Below are positions 35,856 through 47,404 of a stretch of 64,000 nt of DNA, one piece after another (the first letter of the stretch is position 1; each line of letters opens with the position of its first letter). Below the pieces are notes generated by a model. The model searched no databases and was not told the origin of the DNA. It saw only the letters and a program-made list of their open reading frames with translations. Location: the NCBI GenBank assembly GCA_027922465.2, contig BQMF02000052.1:248001-312000 (forward strand), given 5' to 3'. Made by a program: the position numbers and the translations under genes. This stretch comes from Turritopsis dohrnii. Its lineage: Eukaryota > Cnidaria > Hydrozoa > Anthoathecata > Oceaniidae.

Positions 35856-38800
35856 CTAGCCGCCAAGGCGGCGTCGCTCGCCGCCTATGTTCAGCCTGCG
35901 TTGTGTCACCTCTCCCAAAAAGTTCACGAAAATCGAATTAAGGAATTGACAATAGAAATTGTTACCATCTTGTAGAGCTCAAAATTCTGAGCAAGAAAAT
36001 GTATGGGATCATATGTCTATGAAGCACCTTTACAGAGATATCGTCGATCAAAGATTTTGATGATGTCATAGACCCGTCCCCCAAAAAAATTAGACCCAAA
36101 TTTTTCGTCACTCTGTCGCCTGTATCGCGGACCTCAAAAAACGTCAGTTATCCCTATTGGTTACCGAGATAACTTTCCCTAAACATCGCATTCGATTAGG
36201 GTCTCAATACAATGGTTTCACAATGACGTCGCACAAAACAAAATAAAATAATCTCTCCCACAACTCAATCTACCATTTTGCATGACAGACAAACAGACAG
36301 ACAGACAGAGAATCGGCTATTAATATATAGACTAGCCGCCAAGGCGGCGTCGCTTGCCGCCCATTTGCACCTGCTCTGTGTCACCCCGGAGACCCCAATA
36401 AATCTCATATTTCCTTAAAAACGGCTCGTACAACTTGTGTTCAGCCAGAGGCAGATTCGAAATCAAATAACAAATATCATTTTAAACAAATGGTTCCAAA
36501 AAACCCAAATTTCGTCCTAAATGATGTGCTATTTATTTACTTTTTAAAAACAATCGTTTTTCACTTTAACAATAACACTCAAAACGTTGAGAGAAAAAAC
36601 TTCAACTTATTATTAGCTTTTGTTTTAAAAAAGGTACACACTCTAACATGGGTGCTATCAAACAGGGCGAAAATGGTTTCTCTTCTTAAAAAGATCACAC
36701 GGGAGGAGAAAGAATGGCACGTGCTAAATGAATAAACTGAATAAAAGAAACGTTCGATCAGAAGCGCTTAAGCGCTATTTCCACGACCACTTTTGATCGA
36801 AATATTTCGACAAAGAAAAAAGTTGAGCATGCGCATTGAATATTTTCTGCTTTTCGAGCGAAAAATTTCTTTTCTCTACTGTGCGAATGTGAGTTAAAAT
36901 AATTTCAACTCCCTATCGAAATCGCTTTCCGAAAAAATATTCGTCCAATCAAAATGGTGAAAAATGTGTTGACACTTTGTGTATTAAATTGAACTATTGA
37001 ATAGCAATTCCGTCGAACAATTCAGAAAAAAGAATTATAGCAGATGGTTTCTAATTATGGTTGCTTTCGAACTAACTTCTGTATCTTTAATCTCCTATTG
37101 AATATGAAAACCAGCTAATTAAGTTCAACTTTTTTATGTGGAATTCTATGATCGAAATATTTCTAGCAGAAATTGTTCTCCTCGAAAATTTTCGCTCGAA
37201 AATTTTCGATCAAAAGTGGTCGTGGAAATAGCGCTTTAACAAATAACAGAAATTAAATTATTAAAAGAAAAGCAAAGAAATATTTTGTTTCATGATGCTC
37301 TTTATTTACCTATCGGTTTTTAAACATTTAGATTGCTCGAAACAAAAGTTCACCCGTCTCAGACAGTCAGGCAAGCATTAGGATACACTGGCAAACCGAA
37401 CATGCTGCCACGTTCTGCCACTGCTGCTTTTTGTCCAAAATGTTTAATCAGTTAGTTTCTTTGTATTTAGTTGATGTACCGTTTTCAAAGCCAAGTCAAC
37501 GTGGAATATAAAACTAACAATAATAACAAAAACAAAACGTAATTCCTATTAGTTCATCAGCCAAAAAGTCACGTTCGATTGGAGTTGCAATGTATTTGCT
37601 TCGAACTCACGTCGCACACCAAAAAGAAATAATTTCGCTTACAACTCAATCTACCATTTTGCGTGACTTGCAAACAAACAAACAAACAAACAGACAGACA
37701 GAGAATCGGCTATTAATATATAGACTAGACGCCAAGGCGGCGTCGCTCGCCGCCCATGTTCAGCCTGCGTTGTATCACCACCTGCTCCAAAGTATTGCAC
37801 CTAAAACCAGCGATAAGACTTCCTTTGCTGCTGGCTTTATCGCTTAATAAAGCTCGTTTGCACGTGAAGAGAAATACGTTCCTGGTGTTTCAAATCTTGC
37901 ATGTTCTTAACACTCAGCCGTTTATTGTCACGGTCGCATTTAAAATGTCAGCAGACTTTCTTGCTTTACACAATGCATTCCGAACGTGAACTTCACGTGG
38001 TTTTTCTTTACGATTTTAAACCAATCAAATATCAGTTTAACAATACACTCAAAACGCAGAGAGAAAAAACTTTTCAACTTATTATTAGCCTTTGTTTTAC
38101 GTGCTCTAACATGGGTGCTGTCAGAAGTATGCGAAAAAATGTTTTCTCTTCTTAAAAAGATCACACGGGAGGAGAAAAAAATGCACGTGCTAAATGAATG
38201 AAGTGAATAAAAAACGTTCGATCAGATTAAAATAGATTAAAAGAAATCGATTAAAAGAAATTAAGACAACTATTAAGACAAAAGCAAAAAAATATTTTGT
38301 TTCATGATACTCTTTTTTTACCTATCGGTTTTTAAACATTTTGATTGCTCGAAAAAAAAGTTCACCCGTCTCAGACAGTCAGGCAAGCGTTAGGATACAC
38401 TGGCAAATCGCACATGCTGCCACGTTCTGCCACTGCTGCTTTTTGTCCAAAATGTTTAATCAGTTAGTTTCTTTGTATTTAGTTCATGTTTTGTTTTCGA
38501 AGCCAAGTCAACGTGGGATATAAAACTAACTATAATAATGAAAACAAAACGTTATTCCCATTAGTTCATCAGCCAAAAAAAGTCACGTTCGATTGGGGTT
38601 GCAATGTATTTGCTTCGAACTCACGTCGCACACAAAAAAAGGAAATAATTTCGCTCACAACTCAATCTACCATTTTGCGTGACTTACAAACAAACAAACA
38701 AATAAACAAACAAACAAACAGACAGAGAATCGGCTATTAATATATAGAAGCCGCCAAGGCGGCGTCGCTCGCCGCCCATGTCCACCTACTCTGTATCACT

Positions 38801-40483
38801 GTATCAATAAACGTCAAATTTCCTAATAAACGGTTAGTACAACTTGTGTTCAACCAGAAGCAGATTCGAAGTCACAACCTCTGGTAAAACCAATCTTTTA
38901 TCAGTGTAACAATACACTCAAAACGTATAGAGAGAAAACTTCAACTTTTTATTAACTTTTGTTTTAAAAAAATTACGCGCTTTAACATGGGTGCTATCAA
39001 ACAGGGGGAAAATGGTTTCTCTTCTTAAAAAGTTCACACGGAGGAGAGAAAAAAGGCACGTGCTAAATGAATAAATAGAATAAAAAAACGTTCGATCAGA
39101 ACGATTAACAATTAAAAGAAGAAATTAATTTATTAAAAGAAAAGCAAAAAAAAGAAAAAAAAACATTTTGTTTTTATAAGATACTCTTTTTTTACCTATC
39201 GGTTTTTAAACATTTTGATTGCTAAAAAAAAAGTTCACCCGTCTCAGACAGTCAGGCAAGAGTTAGTGGCAAACCGAACATATGCTGCCACGTTCTGCCA
39301 CTGCTGCCTTTTGTCCAAAATGTTTAATCAGTTAGTTTTTTTGTATTTTGTTGATGTACTGTTTTCAAAGCCAAGTCAACGTGGAATATAAAACTAACAC
39401 AATAATAATAAAAACAAAACGTTGTTCCTATTAATTCATCAGCCAAAAATAGTCACGTTCGATTGGGGTTGCAATGTATTTGCTTCGAACTCACGTCGCA
39501 CACAAAAAAAGAAATAATTTCGCTCATAACTCAATCTACCATTTTGCGTGACTTACAAACAAACAAACAAACAAACAAACAAACAAACAGACAGAGAATC
39601 GGCTATTAATATATAGACTAGCCGCCAAGGCGGCGTCGCTCGCCGCCCATGTCCACCTGCTCTGTATCACTGTATCAATAAACGTCAAATTTCCTTATAA
39701 ACGGCTCGTAAGACTTGTGTTCAACCAGAAGTAGATTCGAAGTCACAACCTCTGGTAATACCAATCTTTTATCAGTTTAACAATACACTCGAAACGTAGA
39801 GAGAAAAATCTTCAACTTTCTATTAGCTTTTGTTTTAAAAAAGTTACGCGCTCTAACATGGGTGCTATCAAACGTAAGGGAGAAATCGTTTCTCTTCTTA
39901 AAAAGATCACACAGGAGGAGAGAAAAAAGGCACGTGCTAAATGAATAAATAGAATAAAAAAACGTTCGATCAGAACGCTTAACAATTAAAAGAAGAAATT
40001 AATTTATTAAAAGAAAAGCAAAAAAAAAAAAACATTTTGTTTTGATATGATACTCTTTTTTTACCTATCGGTTTCTAAACATTGATTGCTCAAAAAAAAA
40101 GTTCACCCGTATCAGACAGTCAGGCAAGAGTTAGTGGCAAACCGAACATATGCTGCCACGTTCTGCCATTGCTGCTTTTTGTCCAAAATGTTTAATCAGT
40201 TAGTTTCTTTGTATTTAGTTGATGTACTGTTTTCAAAGCCAAGTTAACGTGGAATATAAAACTAACAATAATGATAAAAACAAAACGTTATTCCTATTAG
40301 TTCATCAGCCATAAAAAGTCACGTTCGATTGGGATTGCAATGTATTTGCTCTGAACTCACGTCGCACACAAAAAAAGAAATAATTTCGCTTACAACTCAA
40401 TCTACCATTTTGCGTGACTTACAAACAAACAAACAAACAAACAAACAAACAGACAGACAGAGAATCGGCTATTAATATATAGA
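35856..40483 (-). mobile_element. Tandem Helitron array 3: five head-to-tail units
   Basis: Units in plus coordinates are f 35856-36331 (476 bp, short), g 36332-37724 (925 bp without a nested MITE), h 37725-38748 (1024 bp), i 38749-39617 (869 bp) and j 39618-40483 (866 bp). Four junctions join the 3' CTAG end of one unit to the 5' TCTATATATTAATAGCCG end of the next with no spacer; the h/i junction has lost two bases. The array is bounded by A (35855) and T (40484), one canonical A/T target. Units i and j are close to each other and to unit b. Unit h has an alternative middle ('ccagcgataagact', 'gctttatcgctta') also found in unit d of array 2. A (CAAA)n tract of variable length lies near each 5' end. 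Short open frames inside are not conserved between units. Confidence 0.88.
36771..37235. mobile_element. Harbinger-type MITE, 465 bp, nested in Helitron unit g
   Basis: Terminal inverted repeats of over 30 bp start AGCGCTATTTCCACGACCAC and end in the exact inverse. Both sides carry TTA (36768-36770 and 37236-37238). A 3-bp TTA/TAA target duplication is the signature of PIF/Harbinger elements. The flanks correspond to contiguous sequence in sister Helitron units ('gatcagaacgcttaacaatt'). The interior contains further palindromic TCGAAAATTTTCGA blocks and no gene. Confidence 0.8.
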
Positions 40484-42487
40484 TTACCTTCTCAAAGTAA
40501 TTCAACATATTGTGGTATTAACTTTTGTAGGGGTTTTTCATCATTTTTATCTAACTTAAGGACTCATATTGAGTCGTTGTAGAATTTTGATCGAATTCAA
40601 TAATGTTTTCCTTTTTGTACAATCCCTTACCTCTTGTATTTGATTTCACATCAATAACAGATTTAGCAATATGGTTGTTCCATTGTATTGAATCTTATTA
40701 GTATTTTTAGTGCATTCTATATCTTTCTTGGACAAATCTGATTGTCTGGCCTCGGTCTGGCTTTGTAATTTTGAAAGTATGAAATAAATTTCACTGCAGG
40801 GTTTAATCAGCGTGCACCTGTAAAAGATCCATCCTATATACGGTTGAACCCTTCCTTATACTTCCATCTGTGTTTTTATTTGGCTTTGGGAAAATACCAA
40901 TTTTTGAGGTTTCTCTTCAACATCTTTTCAAATGTTCATAGTCAAGCAAGTGACATGTGCAAGAGCCACATACCTGCAAAAGTATATGGTAAATTGATTT
41001 GTCATCATGAATGCCCCAAACTCTCAATATGCGTTTTTCGTTTTGCTACCTGCTTGTGAAATGTTGCTGTATTACGTTTGTTCATTTTGATTTTTAATGT
41101 ACCATTACGTGCTATTTATTCATAACTATCGATTATGAGATCAATATCAGATAAACGATTCTTTGATAGTGCATCGTCGTTATGATTAACAACAACTGCA
41201 TGTGAATTCTTAAAAGTTGTGTGTAAATCACGAATATTTTTAAAATAAGAAAGATAATCCTTTTCCATTTTATTGATTATGTAGCGGACTGTACGTAAGC
41301 AACTATCAGTATTTCTAGATGAAGCACAGAACACAAGCACAACCTTTTACGCCGGAAAATTGTCTTTACATGCTTTTGGTTCAACTTAGACTCTGTCAAG
41401 AATTTTCGCGTTGATATTACAGGGCGTGTGTTGTAAGATAAATACACTACCGCAATAACTTAGATTATCCATTCGATGGAAATCTTAGTCAAACATAGAA
41501 CAAAGTCTAGTTAGCTTTTGTCTAGTTACTTAGAAATACAGTATATTGTTTATGTGACTAACTTAGACTTCCCTCAGATGTCCAGTTCCACTCTGCCTTA
41601 CATGATTACAGTAGAGCACATTTACAATAGTTTTCGAGCACCTACTATTCAAAATATTAAACTCAAGGAAAACTTGGATTAGTAGGATTTTAGGTGCCAA
41701 AAACACCAGAACGCGATATTTCAGTAAGAAACACCTAATGCTAAACTGGACGCAGAGAACAAATAAGTTCTAAGTAACATCAAGCGTCAACTGAAAAAAG
41801 GTATACATTATAAAATAGCGTGTAAACGGCTGGTCACAATTGAAAATGGTTCTTGTGTGAATAATCTCCATATTGTAACGATAATTACAAATCTGGTTGA
41901 CATCAGTAAATCCTGCATTTTCTAGGAGTGGTTAATAAGGAGATTCCTCTCTTTCATCTAAAATAGGACGTAGCTCTATCAAAACCAGGCTTATTGTTCC
42001 TCCCATCCCACACTTACCAGGATGCTAAGCCGGACAAAAATTACTTACAGTAAATCTTTTTGAATTTTTATGAACTGAAAACAAAATTTCAACTAAATAT
42101 TCTTCTTGAGAAACAAAAACTCCAAGCCTATTGCATATTTGGTCCAAACAAAGCCAACGTTTCCTTTTATTGTTTAAATTAGAAAAACATTGATGTCATT
42201 GTCAAAATCAACCATAGCAAAATAAAAACTGTACAAATTTAATATCGTTTGTCCAACAGTGTCTGTTCATAACCATTGATAATACCTGACAAACTGATTA
42301 TCCATAAGGATGCCATTAGTTGTTTCCACAGCTTTGAGGTTGTATTGTTTGTCTCCACCAAGAGCACTTTGTAATCACTTTCGTATAACCCCATTGAAAA
42401 TTGGGCATTGATCTGTTGAACTAAGTATTTGATAACACAGACTTCGAAACTCTATCCAAATTTATCTGTTTGAACTATAACAGTTAG
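40484..42487. other. Upstream region of the large beta-helix gene, no gene seen
   Basis: AT-rich DNA between Helitron array 3 and the large frame. I searched the plus strand for a leader exon followed by a donor and found none with a hydrophobic start. It is probably intronic or promoter sequence of the 42.5-kb gene. No repeats with defined ends were found. Confidence 0.4.
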
Positions 42488-45400
42488 ATGCATTTTCTTC
42501 TAGCTCATACGTTTCACAGTACTTATCATACAGACTTCACCAATGGAATCGACACTAAAAGCTGCGGAGACTTTACTTATCCCTGTAAAACGATAAAATA
42601 CACTTACAGTCAAAAGTTGAAGCACAATGATACCATCATACTTTTAAATAGCAATTGTGATCACCATAAAATCAATGAAAGTATTTCGTTATCTGCGTTG
42701 AACATCAATATTAAAGGAATGTCAACGAATGGCTGTATTCCAACTATCACGACAAACAGGAGTATCTTCTTATTTGCTGTAGGAAAGAATACATCACATA
42801 TCAAAATATCGTTGGAAAATGTCAACTTCTTCGGAGTTGGTTTCGCTGAAATTGCAGAAAAGACGCTTGAAACTGTTGACATCAAAATCAGTAAGTGTTT
42901 AATAAAGTATAGGAATGAACAAAACTTTCTTGCTGTTAACTTAACGAACCAGAAAGAACAACTAAGCCGTTCAGTCATTACCATTCGCAATTGCACCTTT
43001 TCTTCTGGTGGAATTGATGTATCAAACTCTAATCCTCACTTCAAGGTCAGTGTTGCAATTGACAGCTCAACTTTTTCCAACGGTTCACTAATTAATGTCA
43101 TTAATGTTTACAATTTCATTGTCAGTCGCTGTCAATTCAGTGGAGCTATGAATATGAACCAATACGTAATTACAGTTGAAAAGGTCAGATTGTTTGAAAT
43201 AAAAAATGCTTTGGTCAAGGACATTACTTGTTATAGTTTTGTGACTGTTACCGACTCAAATACAACAATTTTCGACTCAATCTTCGAAAATTTTTATATG
43301 AAGATAGATATCATTTTTTCCACTAATGGTAATTTTAAATTTTCTTCTTTGATGGTGAAAAATGGGAAATGTCGACGAATTTTGAGAGTGAACGATCCGG
43401 AATCAATATCAGTATCAGCAATTAACGTTCACGACATGATAATTCGATGGGAAATGATTCACGTAGATGGTGGTGAAAACACAACCTTTGAAAATGTGAC
43501 AATCAAAAATGTGGTTTGTCCACTTTTCATACAAACCCTCCGGCTAAAATCCGCTTCTATATCAAATTTCAGTGTCATGAATTGCAAAGTTAGTCTTCAA
43601 CTATTGTATTTTTATGACGTTTGTAATGCTCATATGAAAGAGATCAAAATTAACAAGTCAAAAGTCACGATTGGAATTAAAATAGCTAACGTTAATTCAA
43701 CATCAATTTCAAATATTTGTTTTCAAAATGTCACTTCTCGAACACAAATAATTGCAGTTCATAGAGTTCAAAATATTAACATTACAAATTTCATGCTTGA
43801 AAATTCCTCAACATCAACAGTGATCTTTATAGACACTGGTGATACTGAATCAACAGTATTTTACAACAATAATCAACAATTATTTTCTACTGGATCAGAA
43901 ATAATAGAAAGAAAGCAAGCTTTGTACTACGACGTGGATGGTTGGTATTATCTCATTCAGTTTTATCTCAGAGATTTTATCATAAGAAATGTTAAATTTA
44001 AATTAGGAATCAAGGCAGCAAACACCTCATTAAACATTCAATCTTGTCAAGTCCTCAATTCTCATGGACGCCAAATGATTGATGTGACCGGTGGAGCAGT
44101 GAATCTAAATGGTGTCGACATAACCGTTGATGATGGTGTTCGTGCTCTAAATACTAACATGACTATACATAACTCAACATTTAACGTAAAGGAAACCGCT
44201 GTCTATAACAGAGATTACAACCGATCGTATTTTACAATTACTTTGTGGAATATCCAAATCATTTCCTCAAGCAAATTGAAACCCCCACTTGAAATAAGAG
44301 GAGAAACAAAAGCAACTATTAATTTGGAGAACATCGTTGTCAGTTTGAATAAAGCAAACATGGACTTTCCAATTATCGAAATTTATTCTCAAAAAAAAAC
44401 AGTCTTCAATGAAATCAATTTCATTAACTCCGCTTTACTTTGTCCACCAAATAGTGACCCATATTACTTAGTTAACATGAGAAACGCTTTTTCATTTCAG
44501 TACTATTGCAAAACATGCCAAAAGGGTACATATACGGCAATGAGAAACACTGCAAACTTTTCATTAAAAGCGTCTTATGCAAGATATCAAAGGCTTAAGA
44601 GACAAAATCGGTATGAAGAAACATACCGTCTGGTTACATCAAATATATCATGGATCATACGAGGAACACCAAATGTGGTTTCCTGCAAAAAATGCCCTAG
44701 TGGAGGAACTTGTGTCGATAATATCATTAGCAATGACAATTTCTGGGGTTACCTGGATCCCAGCACTACTATAATCAACTTCCATGCTTGTCCAAATGGG
44801 TACTGTTGTTCGGAAAAGACCAGAAGATGTCACTCCTACAACACATGTAACAAACACCGACATGGCATTCTATGTGGACAATGTAATGAAGGCTTCACAG
44901 TTGACTTTTTTACCAATAACTGTATTGTATCATCATCATGCAACCATCCAGTTTATTTTTGGATTCTTTTCATCCTTTCCTCTCTTATGTATGTCATTGC
45001 AGTTGCTTACCTGGATAAATTGAAAACATTGTCAAATTATTTAAAGATTGTTATTCATAAGTTGAGTTGTAAAAGACTTTTTGCGAACGAGAATTCATCC
45101 GATAATGAAGAAAGTAACACTGTACATATTGTAATGGGAACCTTAATCTCAAATCAAAACGGTTTCACTGTTCCTAAAAGCACAAACAATAAGCGGTTGC
45201 TTCCTAATGAATTAACGTCAATGCAACAAAATCAGGAACAGCAATGTCGATGGTCTGGCATCCTTACCGTAATGATTGGATTCTACCAGTTAAAACAGCT
45301 GATTACCATTGAGTTGGCAAATGAATATTCAAACTCAAAGTTAGACGCTATACTTAACGATTTGTTTAATTTCGAAATTATCGTTAATCCATCAATCGTT

Positions 45401-46483
45401 TTATGTCCTTCAATGAAGCTGGATGATTTTAAAAAAATTGTTTTTAGGGATTTCTTCTTTTCAGCTTCATTGATCCTTCCTGTGATTATCTTGATCATAT
45501 TGCTACATGTCTTAGAGAACTATACGGAATCTGAAATCGATACTGAAACCATTCAAAATCTAATTGATCCAATAAATCAGGACGTTGACATTGTTGATGA
45601 ACAACCACGACCAATGCGAAATTTCCAAGCTGATTGTTGTGATGAGGACATCTCGTTTATAAGCCGCTGCAGCATTTGTCTTTTACGATTACTCACCATC
45701 CGATATAAGACAATGGCAACATTTTTACTTGTAACACTTAACTGTATAACAGTTGGTAATGACAAGGTGTTATATGTCTATAGTGGAATCAAATGCTGGC
45801 AATACTGGCAATACACCAGTCTGTTGTTTCTCTGTCTATGGATAATACCGTTTCCTATAACACTATATTTGTCTTTGAGATTGCTGAAAGCAAACATCAT
45901 CACAGTGGAGCGTTTTTTATGTTTTTCCATCGTCCCTGTACTTGTACCACTTCATTATATTATGCATCTGAGAACAAAGCATGGATATGTTTCTACAAAA
46001 ACCACCAAAGTGAAATCATCAATCTTTGAACTTTTCGAGGAACCATATCGTAAAAATAATCGCGGGAATACAATTTACTGGCATTCCTGGTTACTGTTGC
46101 AAAGATTAATAATTGCCTGTTTCATTGTGTTTCTCACCGATCCAATCCTCCGACTTGCTGTAGTGTCACCAATAATGGCGATGTTTTTGTCTATTCAACT
46201 GAAGATGAAACCTTACAAAGATCATTTGGTAAACAATATGGAAGCTGTTTCTATGCTCACTTTAACTATCTTGGCTATTGTCAACTTATTTCGTTCATTT
46301 CTGTATGTTCATCGACTCAGTAATATTGATTCCATCGCATTGGTGTTAAAACTCTATGGCAGAATTGATGCAGTTCTTAATCCGGTTTTGTTTTTGATTT
46401 TATATCTTTTATATGAAAATTGTTTGCAAGTTGGTAATACTTATTATTTAAAATTTTGGAAAAAGTTATTTGGTTTCAAGTGA
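42488..46483 (+). CDS. Beta-helix ectodomain / Cys-rich / multi-transmembrane surface protein (up to 1331 codons)
   Basis: This is the intact paralogue. The frame opens at ATG 42488, but TTTTCTTCTAG|CT at 42503 is a strong phase-1 acceptor. The true exon therefore probably starts there, after an upstream signal-peptide exon. Near the start is 'SCGDFTYPCKTIKYTYS', typical of the N cap of pectin-lyase-like right-handed beta-helices. Residues about 50-660 are short Ile/Val/Asn/Ser solenoid coils with many N-glycosylation sites. Residues about 665-825 form a Cys-rich module (CKTCQKGTY, CKKCPSGGTC, NGYCCSEKTRRC, GILCGQCNEGFTVDFF). About nine hydrophobic segments follow, near residues 821-841, 990-1008, 1070-1085, 1105-1129, 1143-1161, 1200-1237 (two), 1251-1273 and 1293-1313, with a hydrophilic loop at 845-985. 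AATAAA follows at 46733. The topology suggests a receptor or channel; I cannot name a characterised family and infer no ligand. Confidence 0.85.
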   Translation: MHFLLAHTFHSTYHTDFTNGIDTKSCGDFTYPCKTIKYTYSQKLKHNDTIILLNSNCDHHKINESISLSALNINIKGMSTNGCIPTITTNRSIFLFAVGKNTSHIKISLENVNFFGVGFAEIAEKTLETVDIKISKCLIKYRNEQNFLAVNLTNQKEQLSRSVITIRNCTFSSGGIDVSNSNPHFKVSVAIDSSTFSNGSLINVINVYNFIVSRCQFSGAMNMNQYVITVEKVRLFEIKNALVKDITCYSFVTVTDSNTTIFDSIFENFYMKIDIIFSTNGNFKFSSLMVKNGKCRRILRVNDPESISVSAINVHDMIIRWEMIHVDGGENTTFENVTIKNVVCPLFIQTLRLKSASISNFSVMNCKVSLQLLYFYDVCNAHMKEIKINKSKVTIGIKIANVNSTSISNICFQNVTSRTQIIAVHRVQNINITNFMLENSSTSTVIFIDTGDTESTVFYNNNQQLFSTGSEIIERKQALYYDVDGWYYLIQFYLRDFIIRNVKFKLGIKAANTSLNIQSCQVLNSHGRQMIDVTGGAVNLNGVDITVDDGVRALNTNMTIHNSTFNVKETAVYNRDYNRSYFTITLWNIQIISSSKLKPPLEIRGETKATINLENIVVSLNKANMDFPIIEIYSQKKTVFNEINFINSALLCPPNSDPYYLVNMRNAFSFQYYCKTCQKGTYTAMRNTANFSLKASYARYQRLKRQNRYEETYRLVTSNISWIIRGTPNVVSCKKCPSGGTCVDNIISNDNFWGYLDPSTTIINFHACPNGYCCSEKTRRCHSYNTCNKHRHGILCGQCNEGFTVDFFTNNCIVSSSCNHPVYFWILFILSSLMYVIAVAYLDKLKTLSNYLKIVIHKLSCKRLFANENSSDNEESNTVHIVMGTLISNQNGFTVPKSTNNKRLLPNELTSMQQNQEQQCRWSGILTVMIGFYQLKQLITIELANEYSNSKLDAILNDLFNFEIIVNPSIVLCPSMKLDDFKKIVFRDFFFSASLILPVIILIILLHVLENYTESEIDTETIQNLIDPINQDVDIVDEQPRPMRNFQADCCDEDISFISRCSICLLRLLTIRYKTMATFLLVTLNCITVGNDKVLYVYSGIKCWQYWQYTSLLFLCLWIIPFPITLYLSLRLLKANIITVERFLCFSIVPVLVPLHYIMHLRTKHGYVSTKTTKVKSSIFELFEEPYRKNNRGNTIYWHSWLLLQRLIIACFIVFLTDPILRLAVVSPIMAMFLSIQLKMKPYKDHLVNNMEAVSMLTLTILAIVNLFRSFLYVHRLSNIDSIALVLKLYGRIDAVLNPVLFLILYLLYENCLQVGNTYYLKFWKKLFGFK

Positions 46484-46732
46484 TTTCTTTACATTCATAA
46501 AGAAATATGGCAGCCTTTCATTTCTTTGCTTTTAATCATGAAGACCTCTATAACACATAAGAAATTTCTAATTAAGATTGCTCAACTTTGTGAAATCAGT
46601 AAGAACTACTGATCAATGTACTTGTATTTTGCGTATTTGTAGATTTTGCTTAGAGCCATCTGTTTCTTGTGATCACCTCTGCTGCTGAGACACACTATAG
46701 GCACTTCATTTGCAATACGCTGTTTATTTTAT

Positions 46733-46738
46733 AATAAA
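46733..46738 (+). terminator. Polyadenylation signal AATAAA after the 42.5-kb gene
   Basis: AATAAA lies 250 nt past the stop codon in AT-rich sequence. It is the first canonical hexamer downstream and would give a 3' UTR of ordinary length. Confidence 0.4.
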
Positions 46739-47404
46739 AATATTAATATTGTTGTATGAAATTTCATCCTTTAGCATTGTTCTTATATGGCAGATATCCA
46801 TTATCCATCTTTCACTTTAAAAATATGAAAGTGAAGCAAATAAATTTAGATTTCAATTCAATTTTCATGCCACAATAACGATTGAAATCGTCCGCAAAAC
46901 AAAATTTGGAAGCTTTTTCTTGCATCTGCATTTATGTGAAATACACACTTACAACAACTGCTTAACTTGAAAAGCTGTTTGAACCTTTACTGTTTTTTAT
47001 ATTAAGAGCAAGTTCAAGTAAGTCAGTAAGTCTTAAAACTGTTTGACATCCTCCATGATAAGGGTAGATAAGAGTGCCTTTGTATGTGAATGATTAGGAA
47101 CTATTGAAAATTCGTGAGAAAACTGAATTTAGGAGTTTTGAATCTTTACGAAAGAGCCAAAGTTTCCTTGCTTTTTCGATATTTATCAGCTGGTATTCCA
47201 CTTCCGACATTTACATGCTGCATCCCTCGGTTCAACTTCTAACATTATTTAGATTATTTACTGACCGTAAACAATCACAGTTTCGCTGGAATTAGTAATC
47301 GAGAAATCGATTGAAAAGGACACTTTTCAAACTTAAATCACTTTTCTTGCACTTTTACTGACAGAACTTGCCTCCATCAGAATTTGCACCTGCGACGTAT
47401 TTTG
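46739..47404. other. Intergenic DNA, no gene seen
   Basis: Between the poly(A) signal of the large gene and the 3' end of the LINE. AT-rich, with short frames only and no repeat structure recognised. Confidence 0.4.

Noticed and set aside
39858..39944. A small conserved gene inside the Helitron units (MGAIKRKGEIVSLLKK...)
   Set aside because: The ATG and flanking bases are conserved, but units g, h and i are frameshifted within ten codons and unit b near the end. No frame is maintained, so it is not under coding constraint.
24609..40483. Interpreting the repeated array as a CRISPR or rDNA-like tandem locus
   Set aside because: Units are 0.45-1.0 kb transposon copies with Helitron termini in a eukaryotic genome; there are no short spacers and no rRNA sequence.
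42661..42996. Antisense frame of 111 codons under the large plus-strand gene
   Set aside because: It is a shadow of the real coding strand with no independent support.
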